Shown here in pieces: positions 47,732 to 60,500 of a stretch of DNA of 64,000 nt. Both the position numbers and the translations under genes were made by a program. Source of the DNA: Siphonodentalium dalli. Taxonomy: Eukaryota; Mollusca; Scaphopoda; Gadilida; Siphonodentaliidae. The notes under the pieces are model-generated. The model saw nothing but the letters and a program-made list of their open reading frames with translations, was not told where the DNA came from and did no database searches. The first letter of the stretch is position 1. The number at the start of each line of letters is the position of its first letter. The DNA lies in the NCBI GenBank assembly GCA_032622095.1, contig CP136064.1:177460247-177524246 (forward strand), written 5' to 3'.

Positions 47732-48940
47732 GCATATTAGATTGACCAATGAGAGTGGAGACATACTGACAGGATATGAGGGATTATTAGGTTTTACCTT
47801 GATTGACACCGACCCCATATTGAAAGCCCAATGGGATTATATGGATTCATATGGTGTCGATAGAACTCTGCCGCATCGGGGATATTTCGGTACATTTTGA
47901 CGGCAAGAGAAGGGATATCTTCGGAAATAATTTCTTCTAATTTAAACCCCTGTCACACTCAGGCCGGCGCTCTCACTGCGCTGCAAAAGTACCAACATAT
48001 GAGTACACGCGGGAGGAGCGCCGAAACTGTCCGAAAATTGTCAAACTTTAAAAAACAAAGTATGCTCCTATTGCGTTCCTACTTTGTCAAGTCTCACGCC
48101 TCTTAGTGCGTTCAAGTCGCTGTCATTGTGATGCTAGTACGTTCTCAATAAGTTCGCAAAACGTTTCTCTGCGCGGCGCGGAGAGTATAGATAGCGCCTT
48201 CTGCGTTCTCCAGTCATAGTCATTTCGGCCAATTTGGCCGGTTACTTCATGTGACTTTTCATCTGACGTGTGGTGTCGGATAATTGATCTGGAGGATTTA
48301 TGTAAATGTTAGCCCAAACTACATTTCCATGTAACGATGGTTTTGTTGTTTATTTTGAGGAATAATACCGCGTCAGATGAATTCAGCCCAAATATGTTAA
48401 CAGTTGTCGTGTCAAACATTCGGCAGTAGGTTAGCGTTATTTAGTATTTGTGGATGTCATTTAACATGGGGAAATAGACTACTGCGCTTGAACGAGCATG
48501 TGAATTTGTCGTTTTTAATGTACAGCAACTTGATAATCAATAACAGAGGCATTCTTGTCAAATAAGGTCGCTCTATTTACGGTATTAATTGCGGAACTTT
48601 CTAAAGTAAACTACGCGTAAACGGATACATACGGTAAATTATAGAATGTGCCGGAATCGGCCTAATCGCCCCAGGGCCAACTCGCCCAGTCGACGTGTGT
48701 CAATTCGGTACCTACTATAACATGTACCCGAGTCCGATACGGAATAAAAGATGTATACGGGTGTTATATAGCGTTTGGTCCGTTGTTTCTCAATGAATAT
48801 TATTGAAATTTGGTGTATATGTCCGGGCTGGGACATGGAATACAACAACGTTTGAATTGTTTTTAAATTTACAAATTTGTTGATTTTATTCAATTTTGTT
48901 TCGTTCTGAAAACACACTATAAAGTGTATATAATATAATA

Positions 48941-49237
48941 ACGAACACGAGACATACATAATTTATAAACTGTTAACAAAAGATATCAAATTCAATACAT
49001 GACAAAGATGACTCAGTGGAGTTTATAAAGTGAACATAAAAACATTGAGGTAAGAATCTTTTTAAGGAATGCAACTTTATTTAATGATAATAAACACATA
49101 AATTAAAATAACAAACATGAGACATACATGATTTATAAACTGTTAACAAAAGATATCAAACTCAATACATGACAAAGATGACTCAGTGAAGTTTATAAAG
49201 TGAACATAAAAATATTAAGGTAAGAATCTGTTTAAGC
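48941..49237. repeat. Two-copy tandem duplication, period 170 bp
   Basis: GAGACATACATRATTTATAA opens both copies. They share TGTTAACAAAAGATATCAAA, GACAAAGATGACTCAGTG and GGTAAGAATCT at about 95% identity. Confidence 0.85.
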
Positions 49238-50685
49238 ATTACTAAACCGTTTAGCACAAACCACAGTCCACTTCACTCATCCGATCATCACCAAACTTCA
49301 TATTTATCTTGATATTGATCTATCAGATGAGAGCTATCAAATATTTTTTTAATTTCATAGGAAAAAATGGTCGCCAGCGGCCATATTGCATTTACGTTAT
49401 ATTTTATCGCGTCATGTCGATATCTAGTATTACTTAGAAATTTCACCTTTCCAGATTCATAATTGCTCCATTGACTGTAACAGATGAAATTATTCCCCTC
49501 TTCGGATAGAGTGTCACTGAAACTTTATTTTGTCAGACTGTCTGTATAATCACTGATTATATATGGCAATAATCTGTAATAAGATGTAGCACTATTTTAT
49601 TTTATATTTACATGCAGTGCTGTTTTTATACATCAATTATAATCCCCCTAGATCATCATGTGATCGATCATACATCGCGCGAGGACCTGGTTGAAGTAAG
49701 GGGGGTTTTATGGATCACTTCTGTCCCCAAGCTAGATTATACTTATGACATTTAATGGCATGTACTAACGTGGAGGGTTAGATATGCATGAGAAACCACC
49801 ACTCTTTAATTCACACCAAGTTCTCAGCTGTCATGTTCGGATATTAGAACCCATAGCCATGATATATGGTTTATTTTGTGTATACTAGTAACATAGTTAT
49901 TTTCAGTACCTTTATATACCAGTACTGTGTATAACAATGCATATAAATTAATCCATGTATACATGTATATTGATTCAACGGATTCAGTGGTTTTGTCCAT
50001 CAGTCTATCAAATTTGCGGGGAAAACATGGCCACAAGCAGTACACCCTGCTAAATTTCGAATTTGAATCAATTGGCGCACCCTGCAGCCAGCTTTTATTG
50101 GAGAACTTTTTCTTATGTGGATATTTTGGGTCACCGCTAGATGTGAGCCATATTTTGTTCTCAAACTGTCCTTGTGAAGACATCACTGCCAGCGGTGATC
50201 TTCAATTTTACTATTTTTATGGCTAAATAATTTGGTTGATCCTACAGACGACACCCCTTGTCCGATCGTCATCAGATTCCACAATTATCTTCTGGATAAC
50301 CAGGGTGAGAGTAATCTAATTTTCCCGAATTTCGTTAAAAAACATTACCACAGGCAGCAATTTGGTATCTTACTCTTTGATCCTCTTTTGCATGACTGAA
50401 TTGTTTAGCAACTGTACAGACATATCCCTCATCTGGTTTTTATATACATGTATATCTCTTCATGCGGATAGCCAGTATTACGTATAGGTACTTCAACTTT
50501 CTGCATTCCTGTCATCATTTGAAATATAAAAATTTACCTGATACATGCACCCTTCAAAATTTGTTTCGTCGTATCTATTTTAATGACCCGTATGGTAATA
50601 TTGATACAGATATATTTGTCAAACATTTCTTTGCACAATATACAGGTATTTAGTTTGTAACTAAATCTAGAAATATATAATAGTA

Positions 50686-51590
50686 GCTCGTGGACCCCAC
50701 TTCGTCCGGGATGTTCCCCTCTGATTTTCGGAGAAATGCGCGATTTAACCTTGAATTGACTATTTTAAAGGTGAAGGTCATGTCGGGGTCACGATTTGAC
50801 CCGTCCAAAACACTCCCCGAACAAAAGTCACGACAAAAGTACCCGTCGAAATCCGCCCGGCTTTATACCCGATTTGACCTTGAATTGACAATTTTGAATG
50901 TCAAGATCAGGTCAGGGTCATGATTTGACCCACCCGAAACACTCCTGGGACAAAAGTAACAGTAGGTATCAAATTTCGTTGAAATACTTCCGTTTTACCA
51001 GATTTGACCTTGAATTGATCTTTTTGAATGTCAAAGTCAGGTCGGGATCAAGATTTGACCCGTCCAAAATACTCCCTGGAAATAATTTCCCCTAGGTATC
51101 AAATTTCGTCAAATCTGTCCGGCAGTTTTCCCGGCCATAGCTAACAGACAAACAGACAGACAAATGTCCAAAATATATATTAAACTAGCTGATGTACTCG
51201 ACTTCGTTCGGGCTAGTTAGGGAATTTTTTTGTGATCGCCTCCATCTGGACAGTACCCAGTATATACAGCGTCTGGCCAAACTATTGTTCAATTGGTCCA
51301 GAAACATGCCTATATCAGCACGTTCGAGAACATGGTCCCACGTGAAATTGGACCCGTCCATATTGCTCCCGCGATCGAAGTAGTCCTACACACAAATTTT
51401 TAGTCGGATCGGTCAAGGTCCAGAAACATGCCTATGAGCGAGGTCAAGTTGACACGTTAAATACCAAATTCGAGCAGTGTTAGAGTCTATAACACATACA
51501 CACATGCATTCACGCATACACACATACATACATACATACAGACAGGTGTTTCAAAATGTATAATCGATAGCTACAACAATTCTATGGTAG
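50686..51590 (+). repeat. 'GACTTCGTCCGGG' retroposon-like repeats, copies 2 and 3
   Basis: Copy 2 opens AGCTCGTGGACCCCACTTCG and contains three diverged units of GATTTGACCTTGAATTGA with GTCA.GGTC. It ends CAGTTTTCCCGGCCATAGC and TATATTAAA. Copy 3 follows at once (TAGCTGATGTACTCGACTTC) and ends in an ACACATACATACATACAGACAG-like tail. Confidence 0.6.
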
Positions 51591-51633
51591 ATAGTTCACG
51601 GCCGACCTGATGCATGCATCTTAGTTTTCTTGG

Positions 51634-53502
51634 TTTTTATGTTGTGGGGAAAATACCCAACACCCCGCAATAGATTAGCTGTCCGATTAAACTACTGTCA
51701 CACTCCGCTGCGATCAGGCCGGCGCTTGCATTGCGCTGAAAAATAATCAAAGCGCCAAGCAAAGCGCAGTAAGATATCCAAGAACGTGTTGGTGACGCAG
51801 TTGACACCGGCTAGGACGGGAGAGAGTCTCCGTGATCGCCCCATAGCCTTAAAGCCCCTGTCACACTCAGGCCGGCGCTCTCATTGCGCTGCAAAAGTAT
51901 CAAAGCGCCCACCTAAACGCACTAAGGTCTCCAAGAACCGATTGGTGACGCAGTGGACACTGGCTACAACGGGCGAGGATCTCCATGGTCGCCCATAGGT
52001 GCCAGAGCGCCGCGCTTGTTTTATGCATACACAAAACAAGCGCAGAGGCTCGGCGTTCTGACCAGGACGTAGTACTGTCGCCGTGACAGCGCAAAGCAAA
52101 GCGCCAAGCGAGCGACGTGAGCGTTATGTGGACGTAGCAAGAGCGCATATTAGCTTCTCGTGGTGGCAGCAAGGAATTAATCTTGTCTTTTGCGACTACA
52201 GTAAGCTTAAGCAAATTTTCACTACGTGCCTTTCCCGTCCTTACTACGCTCAATGAGGCTCTGTCCAAAACGTATTGCGCTCTTTCTGCGCTGTCATGGG
52301 GTGTTATGGACTGGTTCCCGCTCATAGAACGTCCACATTGTGCTGCCACTGCGACTCTGGCGCTCGCTTTACGCCCAAACGTTATACATGGCGTTCTTCC
52401 GGCGTTTACAGTAGGTTTACAGTACGATCCCACTTTGAAATGCGGTCTGCTCACACCACTGTCACACTCCGCTGCGATCAGGCTGGCGTTTGATTTGAGT
52501 TGAAAAAGTATCAAAATACGAGTAACGCACAGTGGAAGCGCGGAAAATTGTCAGAAATTTTCAATCTGTTAAAACAAGAGAACCAATGTCAGAAATGGTA
52601 ACGCGCTCAAGATCATATATTATAAACCCAAGAATGGAATTGTAGAATATAAAATATATTGGTTTTGCGAATGACCAACTCAGAATTCCGTTAAATAACA
52701 ATAACAACCAGCACCTAATTAACGAACCGGTGGCCGACTCGACCGTCTCCGACCACAACCCCCAGTGGGCTGCAGAAATTTCTTTTATTTGTAATTGACA
52801 TATAGTTTATCACAAACCAAAAATCAACATTAATCAACGTTGATTAACACAATAAACGAAATTTAATTTACCCAACTACATGCACCTTTTACGGGACTCG
52901 GCCTCCAGCTTGCAGTTTGACTTTTAATCATCCCAAAATTCCCATTCTATAAATAAAACTAATAAAACACCCATTGATAATGTCAGCCCGCACGCGAAAC
53001 GAGAAACTCCCCCACCAGTTATACATGCGGCGCGCGTGACAAGCTATGCTCCTATCCCGCTTATCACGTTTTCATCGCGCTCTTTGTACGACCCATTGCG
53101 TTCCTGCTTTGTCACGTCAAGTCTCACGCTCTCACGCGCTCTCACTGCGTTTCCTCCACGCCCCGTAAACGCTCTTAATGCGTTCAAGTCGTTTTCATTG
53201 CGTTGTTAGTACGCTTTGCCCTGTCATGGCTACGGTACTACGCCTGGTCAGAACGCCGAACCTCTGCGCTTGTTTTGTGCATGCACAAAACAAGCGCGGC
53301 GCTCTGACGCGATCACGGAAACCCTCTCCCGTCCTAGCCAGTGTCCACTGCGTCACCAATACGTTCTTGGATACCTTACTGCGCTTTGCTTATTTTTCAG
53401 CGCAATACAAGCGCCGGCCTGATCGCAGCGGAGTGTGACAGTAGTTTAATCGGACAGCTAATCTATTGCGGAGTGTTGGATATTTTCCCCACAACATAAA
53501 AA
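51634..53502. mobile_element. CGC-rich foldback element at the palindrome centre
   Basis: TTTTTATGTTGTGGGG at the left is the complement of CCCCACAACATAAAAA at the right. The inverted symmetry continues through TGTCACACTCCGCTGCGATC, GGCCGGCGC and an inner palindrome built on GCGCTTGTTTT. The unit with CAGGCCGGCGCT recurs directly at 51,698, 51,858 and, diverged, at 52,458. GCGTT/GCGCT motifs recur at short intervals, unlike the AT-rich surroundings. Long frames (for example 51,900-52,514 minus) run through this repetitive sequence and are not genes. Confidence 0.7.
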
Positions 53503-53994
53503 CTGACTATGACTGGAGAACGCAGAAGGCGCTATCTATACTCTCCGCGCCCGCGCAGAGAACGTTTTGCGAACTTATTGAGAACGTACTAGCATCACAT
53601 TGACAGCGACTTGAACGCACTAAGAGCGTGAGACTTGACAAAGTAGGAACGCAATAGGAGCATACTTTGTTTTTAAAGTTTGACAATTTTCGACAGTTTC
53701 GGCGCTCCTCCCGCGTGTTACTCATATGTTGGTACTTTTGCAGCGCAGTGAGAGCGCCGGCCTGAGTGTGACAGGGGTTTAAATTAGAAGAAATTATTTC
53801 CGAAGATATCCCTTCTCTTGCCGTCAAAATGTACCGAAAATATCCCCGATGCGGCAGAGTTCTATCGACACCATATGAATCCATATATCCCATTGGGCTT
53901 TCAATATGGGGTCGGTGTCAATCAGGGTAAAACCTAATAATCCCTCATATCCTGTCAGTATGTCTCCACTCTCATTGGTCAATCTAATAGGCAT

Positions 53995-56103
53995 GGGCCC
54001 TGTTTCATGAAAGCAACTTATGACATAGTTGGGACTTAAGCTGGTCATAAGTTCAAACTTCAGTCATAAGTGCGTTTCACGAACAAGGTCTTAACTTAAG
54101 ATGGTCTTAACTTTGGACTTAACTTTAAGACTGCTGTGAGGTGTCATAAGATAATCTTAAAGTTAAGACCCACGTGATAAGTGGCATATCGATCACAAGT
54201 ATGGCGGCCTATGTTATTTTGCAATTACGGATATATCTGTACATTGTCTGGGTGGGCAATTCGTCGTCTGGTATACAGGGTCGAGAGGGTGTGTTCGCCT
54301 CGAAATGTCCAACTACACCCCCTTAAACAACACCAAATTCTCTTTGGGTTTAAACATTCCAACTGGTACCTCTAACTTTCCAAAACCAAAGTTTGGAGAG
54401 GGCAACCCCCCCCCACCGTATAACCATAGGGTTAGTTTGGTATAAGCAATTCAGAGCACAGGCTTATCATCAGGGACGTGGCGAATGGGGTTTGTGTGTT
54501 GTCTACCCCCCCCCCCTCCCCCCACACACACACACACTTTGGTCAAAATGTTTATCAATTGGAAATTTCATGCCTGACAACAACATTAATCGTACACTAT
54601 AAAATTATATAGGTTTCAATTGTTTGAATTTCTAACTAGTAAAGGAATGTGTTGTTTTAGACAAACAGCAGCAACCGAAAATCACCAACTTTAGGGGCGT
54701 CAGGTTAGAAATTTCGAACTGTTGGAATATTTGAGATACCAATTGGAAAGTTTAAATCCAACGGGTGGGGTGGACATGGCATTTCGCGAACATGGAAGTT
54801 TGGCCCGGTTCAATTAAGGGGCGGTTGCAGTTGGATAGATAGATATGTTTAATCTTCCAACCAAGATATACATGGTACGAAGAAATTGGAAATTGCACGA
54901 TGTACCCCCCCCCCCCACAGAGACCAACTAGCCACCCCGAGCCTCGTCGAATGTAGGATATAGTCAATTATCAGCTGTGTATGTGACCTATAGATAATAT
55001 ATATTATAAAATTGTATTACCCACGAATTAAACTTTTGATAAGAATTATGACCTAGCTCAAAGCTCACAATCTCCTCTATGTTATTCCATATGTGTGTGG
55101 GGAGATGGGGTAAAATGAGATCAATTAATGTGTTGATTATTTCCTCTTTCAAAATTTCCGTCGGCTGTTTACAAAGCAGATATGTCATATAAGGAAGGTA
55201 ACAAAAACGCTCTTTATCAAAATATGTTTTAGAAATAGTGACAATTTTCTATAGAGAATATTATTTTTATTGAGTTTATGCCCACGCCCATATGTCGTGA
55301 TTTTCAAGGCTGTCCAAATTTTTGTCATGTTTTTTTTTTTGCAGGGGTGGGATGACCGTTGTACAGCATATTGTATATATGATATACACACCCGTAACGA
55401 TGACACCCGTTAATACGAGTGTGCTAATTAAAACGTAGTTATATATATATCAATGGTATGACAACTGCATAAAAATAATAAAAAAGTTACTCTAACAAAT
55501 ATTTTTCATTTCCCCTTTTGATTTATTATGATTATTGCTACACGTAGAGAGCGGTGGTCGATAATATACGAGTTATTTGGGCTCACATAACAAAATCGCC
55601 GCCTGATCATTGCTCTCAGTGGATTAACTCGGCGTGAATGCATGGTCGCAGTAATGCATCGATCCATATAATTATATTGTCTCATTTCTGACACCGCCAC
55701 TCGTCAGTAAACGCAAAGCTCGACATTTTAAGAGTCTGCGATGTACTCATGTTCGAATTCACATCGTGGAACTCATACAAGTCTAAGGTCCATAGACCAC
55801 TGACTATAGACACTAAGATACATGCGCTGAATCACCCACCCACCCCAGCCGCTATCCAGCATCCCTGTCACACAATAATGTCAACTCGGACTCGGCTCTT
55901 TCTCGATAACCTCTCAATGCCGTACATAAAGATTGCACAAGCCCACATTTTTTTGTTCCGGACTGTAGAAAATTGTCGATAACCAGTCTAAATGAGCGGG
56001 AACTTAACTTACTACTTAAGTAGGACTTAATCTTAATCAACCTAAGGACTTAATCAACCTAAGATCTTAGATTAAGTCCATCTTGCTTCATGAAACAGGC
56101 CCC
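53995..56103. mobile_element. 2.1-kb GGGCC.GTTTCATGAA element (arm B copy)
   Basis: This is the reverse-complement counterpart of 45,611-47,731, with the same ends. The G/C homopolymers differ in length between arms, for example about 17 G in arm A near 47,303 against about 9 C here near 54,407. Confidence 0.55.
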
Positions 56104-56280
56104 AGCATGATAATGTCGATTATCCTTTTCGAGGTACATTCCGGCGAGGACACGAACATCCAGTAGCCCGAATGGGAACCCACAATCTGCAGCAGCTTTG
56201 ATGTGCTCCATCATAGATTCTTCATCATCTGGTGAGAATGATGTTTGGTGATCAGGTACTTGCTGGTGTCTGGAATTCAT
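56104..56280 (-). pseudogene. pogo/CENP-B-type transposase DNA-binding fragment (arm B copy)
   Basis: This is the mirror copy of the arm A fragment and differs by a single residue (Asp for Asn in KAAADCGFPF). It is truncated at the same place by the same element end. Confidence 0.45.
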
Positions 56281-57572
56281 TGTCCCCCGTAAAATTTATT
56301 TTCGGGAGACTATTGTAATCAGGTCCGTCTTCCGTCCGTCCGGAGTTATAACTCCAGTAAGGATCATCCGATTAGATTGAAACTTGGTATGTAGGTGTCT
56401 CAAACAAGAACACATGTAGTCTGCAATTCTGGGTTCCGATGTTCTTTTATGGAGTTATTTCCCTTTTTAATTTTTTTTTTACTTAGAAAATTTCTCACTT
56501 TTTCGGTTTCCGGATGATATCTCAAGTTTGGATCCTTTAATTGCAAATACCGTTTGTATGTGGATCAGTCATATCAAGATACAGGTTGAGTTCTAATTTT
56601 AGTTTGATCCGCTGATATTTCCTTGAGTTACGGACTTTTTTCGACTTAGAAAATTCAAATTTTTTTTTGGTTTCCGGATGATAACTCAAGTTTGGATTGT
56701 TTAATTGGAATTAGTTTTTTTATGGGTCGCTCATATCAAGATACAGGTCAAGTTCGAATTTGAGTTTGATCCAATGATTTTTCCCAGAGTTATGGGCCTT
56801 TCGACTTTGAATTTTTTTTTATAATTTTCTGTATGAGGGTACAGTTTTGATCGTAGATATTTGAAACTTCAGAGTATTGTTACCCACAGATTGGAGATGT
56901 GCAACATGTATATAGATGACGGAAAAATTAATTTTTTACGAAATTATTAACCCTTTCGACTTAGAACATTTCAACATTTTGTTTAATTTCTTTAACTTGC
57001 CACGTTGTCGGGGGACACTATGGTCGGCCGACCTTTTATTCTATTGTGCAGCGACCGGAGCGGCATTCTATATGAATTGTGAACCTTTGTCCAAATCTTC
57101 AACCGTGTAGTATGTGTATCACCTATTACCAAGCTTCCGTTTATATTAGAGTTTAATATATACATGAGAATAGAAAACACTGGAACCGGGAATGAAACCC
57201 CTTCAGAACCGTGATCCGGGAACGTTCCAGGGAAATGTATGCACAACACGGGTTATGCGCAATTTGGCTAGTTTGGGCGACATGGATTGTAATAATGATA
57301 ATTTAGATTGACCAACGGGTATTCCAAATTGTTATATTTGACCTCCTTGTGCCACATTATGGTATCCAACGTAACACAACACAAGTTGGAAAACATAAAA
57401 CCATAATTCCGACTTCCCGAACTTCAAGCGAAATGTCAAAATGTTGCCGACGTTGCGAACTTCTTGTGGCATCTCTTAACTGTGTACGTTAACTTAAGAG
57501 ATTACAAAAGAAACAGTCCACGTATAGCTCCGTGAATTTGTGTGTTAATTTGCAATAATGTTTAGTGTCCTG

Positions 57573-57581
57573 GGTCGGACG
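57573..57581. repeat. 9-bp target-site duplication, left
   Basis: GGTCGGACG abuts TTGACGCCA of the element and recurs perfectly at 62,571-62,579. Arm A holds the complement at 41,758-41,766 and 42,378-42,386. Confidence 0.9.
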
Positions 57582-58429
57582 TTGACGCCACATCCGTCCA
57601 ATCTCGCTACTCTCATCAAGGACGGCCTCGGACAATCGCCATTTCGACCGGTCACATGATCTCCGGTCATGTGACCCATACCCGGAAGAGATTGCACGTC
57701 GGCAGACATTTTTGTTCAACAGCGAAACTTCTCTCGTCGTTTTTCATCAAATGTAAGTAAACTGAGTAATGTTTTCAAATAACTTTGGTGCAGTCATCGA
57801 CTAATGATATAATATGACCGCGCGGATTGGTATAGGTTCCCAATACGATTTAATTTCATTTACCAGCCGCTTGAATCGGCGCACATGGCTTTCTGCGTTT
57901 TCGACTTATAGCCCCCACGACCTATTCAGCGATGGGAATGGCAAACTTTTAACCTGAAGACCCAGACTTCCCTTGTCCCATGTCTTCCTGAGTTAATTCC
58001 ACACCCAAGGTTCGCGTGGTTCCATATCTTCATGATTTTACATATGATTTTTTTCATTCTGAACTTTTCACTTTTTATTCCATCACCCAGGCCCCATTTG
58101 GCAATGGTCATTGGACACTTTCAAGTCGAAAATATACATGACACTGATTTAGTGCCCTCCTTTGTGAATTCCCCACCCAACAGTGTGCCACTTTACACAA
58201 CTTGACTATTCTACGTTAAATTTTTTTCGTTCTGAATGAGGCACGTTTCTTGGTCGCCCTAAATCCAATTTTGCGATGCCAATTTGAGACTTTCTGGTAA
58301 AAATATCAGTAACGCTGATTTTATGCCTTGGTGTGTGACTTCCCCAGCCAGCGGTGTGCCTCTTTCCACAATTTTGTGATTGTACGTTACATTTTTTTCA
58401 TTCTAAATGGTACAGTTTTCTCGGCGACA

Positions 58430-58507
58430 CCTAGATCATGCCATGATTCTCTACTCTGGCTAACGCCGTAGCATTAGCCAAAGTACAGGTTCATGGCATG
58501 ATCTAGG
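58430..58507. repeat. 78-bp hairpin module, repeated within the element's terminal zones
   Basis: CCTAGATCATGCCATGA and its exact complement flank a less symmetric core with CTGGCTAACGCCGTAGC. Further copies lie at 61,522-61,599 and 61,777-61,854, with a broken one near 61,406. All sit at the same place in the ~250-bp subterminal unit, so they amplified together with it. Confidence 0.85.
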
Positions 58508-58725
58508 TAATACCGAATACAATTTTGTAATGCCAATTTGAGACTTTCTGGTAGAAAATATCAATAGCACTGATTTTATGCCTTTTTTGTGCGACTTCCC
58601 CATCCAACAGTGTGCCTCTTTCCACAATTTTGCGATTGGATCTTTTTTCATTTAAAATCACCTGTGGACCTCTTTCTTATTATTGCCACAAATTTTTTAT
58701 CTCATTGGAGCGCAATACTGATTTA

Positions 58726-59260
58726 TATGAAAGCGTATTGGTGCCACATAAAAATAAAAATTTGGGTCCCAGTATGTCCTAATTAGGAGATAGTAAGTCC
58801 TAATTAGGAGATAGTAACTCCTAATTAGGAGATAGCTATGTCCTAATTAGGAGATAGTAAGTCCTAATTAGGAGATAGTAAGTCATAATTAGGAGATAGT
58901 AAGTCCTAATTAGGAGATAGTAACTCCTAATTAGGAGATAGTAAGTCCTAATTAGGAGATAGTAAGTCCTAATTAGGAGATAGTAACTCCTAATTAGGAG
59001 ATAGTAAGTCCTAATTAGGAGATACTATCTCCTAATTAGGAGATACTAAGTCCTAATTAGGAGATAGTATCTCCTAATTAGGAGATACTAAGTCCTAATT
59101 AGGAGATACTAAGTCCTAATTAGGAGATAATATCTCCTAATTAGGAGATACTATCTCCTAATTAGGAGATACTAAGTCCTAATTAGGACTTACTATCTCC
59201 TAATTAGGACATACTGGGACCCACATTTTTATTTTTATGTGGCACCAATACGCTTCCATA
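58726..59260. mobile_element. Palindromic transposon carrying 21 TAATTA palindromes
   Basis: TATGAAAGCGTATTGGTGCC at the left is mirrored at the right with one mismatch, through AAAAATAAAAATTTGGGTCC-like sequence. GATTTA flanks both ends as a likely 6-bp target duplication. The interior is a 21-bp tandem array of TCCTAATTAGGAG units. The spacer switches from GATAGTAAGTC on the left to GATACTAAGTC/GATACTATCTC on the right, so array orientation reverses near the middle and the whole element can fold on itself. Confidence 0.85.
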
Positions 59261-59629
59261 GATTTAGACTCATGATCATAATGCCTTCACATATTTTGAA
59301 AGATGTGTGTACAATTCAATGACATGTTTTCCTTTCTCAAATCAAAATCAATATTATAAAGTGAATTATGAGTAGAGCCTGGTTGAAATGTTACTGTGTG
59401 GCGAGTCACACTCGTCTTTCGAGCTACTGTTGTCCTAATGTCATACATGTATATGTGTGGTGTTATTAATTATTTGTATTGTGCAGAGGTGAAAATATGC
59501 TCGTAAACCTCCATAGTAAACATTTTACACCAAGCTCTCATCATAAATGATAAGCATTAATTGTTTTTAGTCAAATGTGAAGGACTCAATGTTGGTACAT
59601 AAAATTTGCAAACATCAGAGCTGTCTTTT

Positions 59630-59800
59630 TCACAAATCGCTCGGATTAACCAAACACTGTGAAAATGACAACTTTATAAAAAATAGCCTGTATATTTGTG
59701 TGACAGCATCAGTTTGACCTACCAGCATCATAGCAATTCAGCAGGACCGACCAACATCATAGCAGCCTAGCAGGACTCGTGATCATGGGTGAGTGTTATT
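59630..59800 (+). other. Element segment ending in ATG followed by a donor-like GTGAGT
   Basis: It is related to 19,255-19,400. The conserved part leads to GATCATGGGTGAGTG, that is, an ATG directly followed by a consensus 5' splice site. It may be a promoter and first exon of the family's original gene. No second exon was identified. Confidence 0.3.
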
Positions 59801-60149
59801 TGTTTGTGTGGTCTTTTGTTGGTTTCATAATCCTGAGAGAGAAAGCAATGCAGTCTGTTGGAAGTAATTGGAATGGAACTGGTGCCAATGATTCCATACA
59901 ATTTGAATCAGGACACGCGATATTGAATCAAATCAGATGAAAGATTCTGAATCACATCAATTTGTCCGCAGGGCCCTAATTGAAACAAACTAATACAATA
60001 ATGTACATGCAATGGATTAAAGTGATGTGAAACACTCCCGTAGGGTAATCCAATAGAAATGGAGAATATTCATGCTCAAAGTTGTTCTTTTTAAGAATAT
60101 AAATCCAAATTACCAACACGCATCGTCATTCTGATATATTAATTTAATG

Positions 60150-60500
60150 CCCTGACTCTGGATGGCGAAATCATTTGTGTTAGTTTGTTGACAATTGTTG
60201 CGTCCCATATTCAGATGTAAATATTTACAAATGAGCGTTGTTTTGACAACGTTTTCTCTTGAATGGTATGGTCGATTTCTTTGAATTTTTCGACAATGTT
60301 AGTAGAATGCTACATTCTCCAGGTTGGCATAACGCCTGAATACCAACTTATCAGCTTCACGAACTCGAACAAGTGCATAATATGTCTTTAAGGTAATAAT
60401 ACATGTACATACCAACATGCATTTGTGCTGCTGTATTCAATGTAAGATTGGAAGTGATGCTAACAATTCTGGCATTGCCATTCATTCAGGGAGATGATTT
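60150..60500 (+). repeat. Interior segment related to 32.9-33.4 kb
   Basis: The shared order of short conserved phrases is described at the other copy. No open frame is conserved across both. Confidence 0.45.

Larger units (their letters stand above)
40084..48222 (+). repeat. Arm A of a large inverted duplication
   Basis: The whole segment reappears as its reverse complement from the window end back to 53,504. A compared 300-bp stretch near 41.3-41.6 kb shows one difference; inner stretches are about 97-98% identical. Arm A carries about 253 bp at 40,930-41,182 and 1,758 bp at 42,941-44,698 that arm B lacks. Arm B carries the full Mutator-like element. The outer limit may lie outside what can be seen, because arm B runs off the window. 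Confidence 0.93.
48223..51633. other. Spacer of the inverted duplication, no gene recognised
   Basis: This sequence has no counterpart in the arms. It holds a tandem duplication, diverged 'GATCATCACC' repeats at about 49.26-49.40 and 50.04-50.39 kb, and two retroposon-like repeats. No gene was recognised. Confidence 0.5.

Noticed and set aside
47750-47900. Protein-like translation (RLTNESGDILTGYEGLLGF) beside the 2.1-kb element
   Set aside because: It is short, has no start or splice signal, is frameshifted between arms and matches no family I recognise.
51900-52514. 204-codon minus-strand open frame
   Set aside because: It runs through the CGC-rich foldback repeat. Its apparent composition follows the repeat, and the opposite strand is also open.
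58778-59212. CRISPR-like array of palindromic units
   Set aside because: The spacers between palindromes are themselves repeated and only 7-8 bp long. The structure is a tandem repeat inside a transposon.
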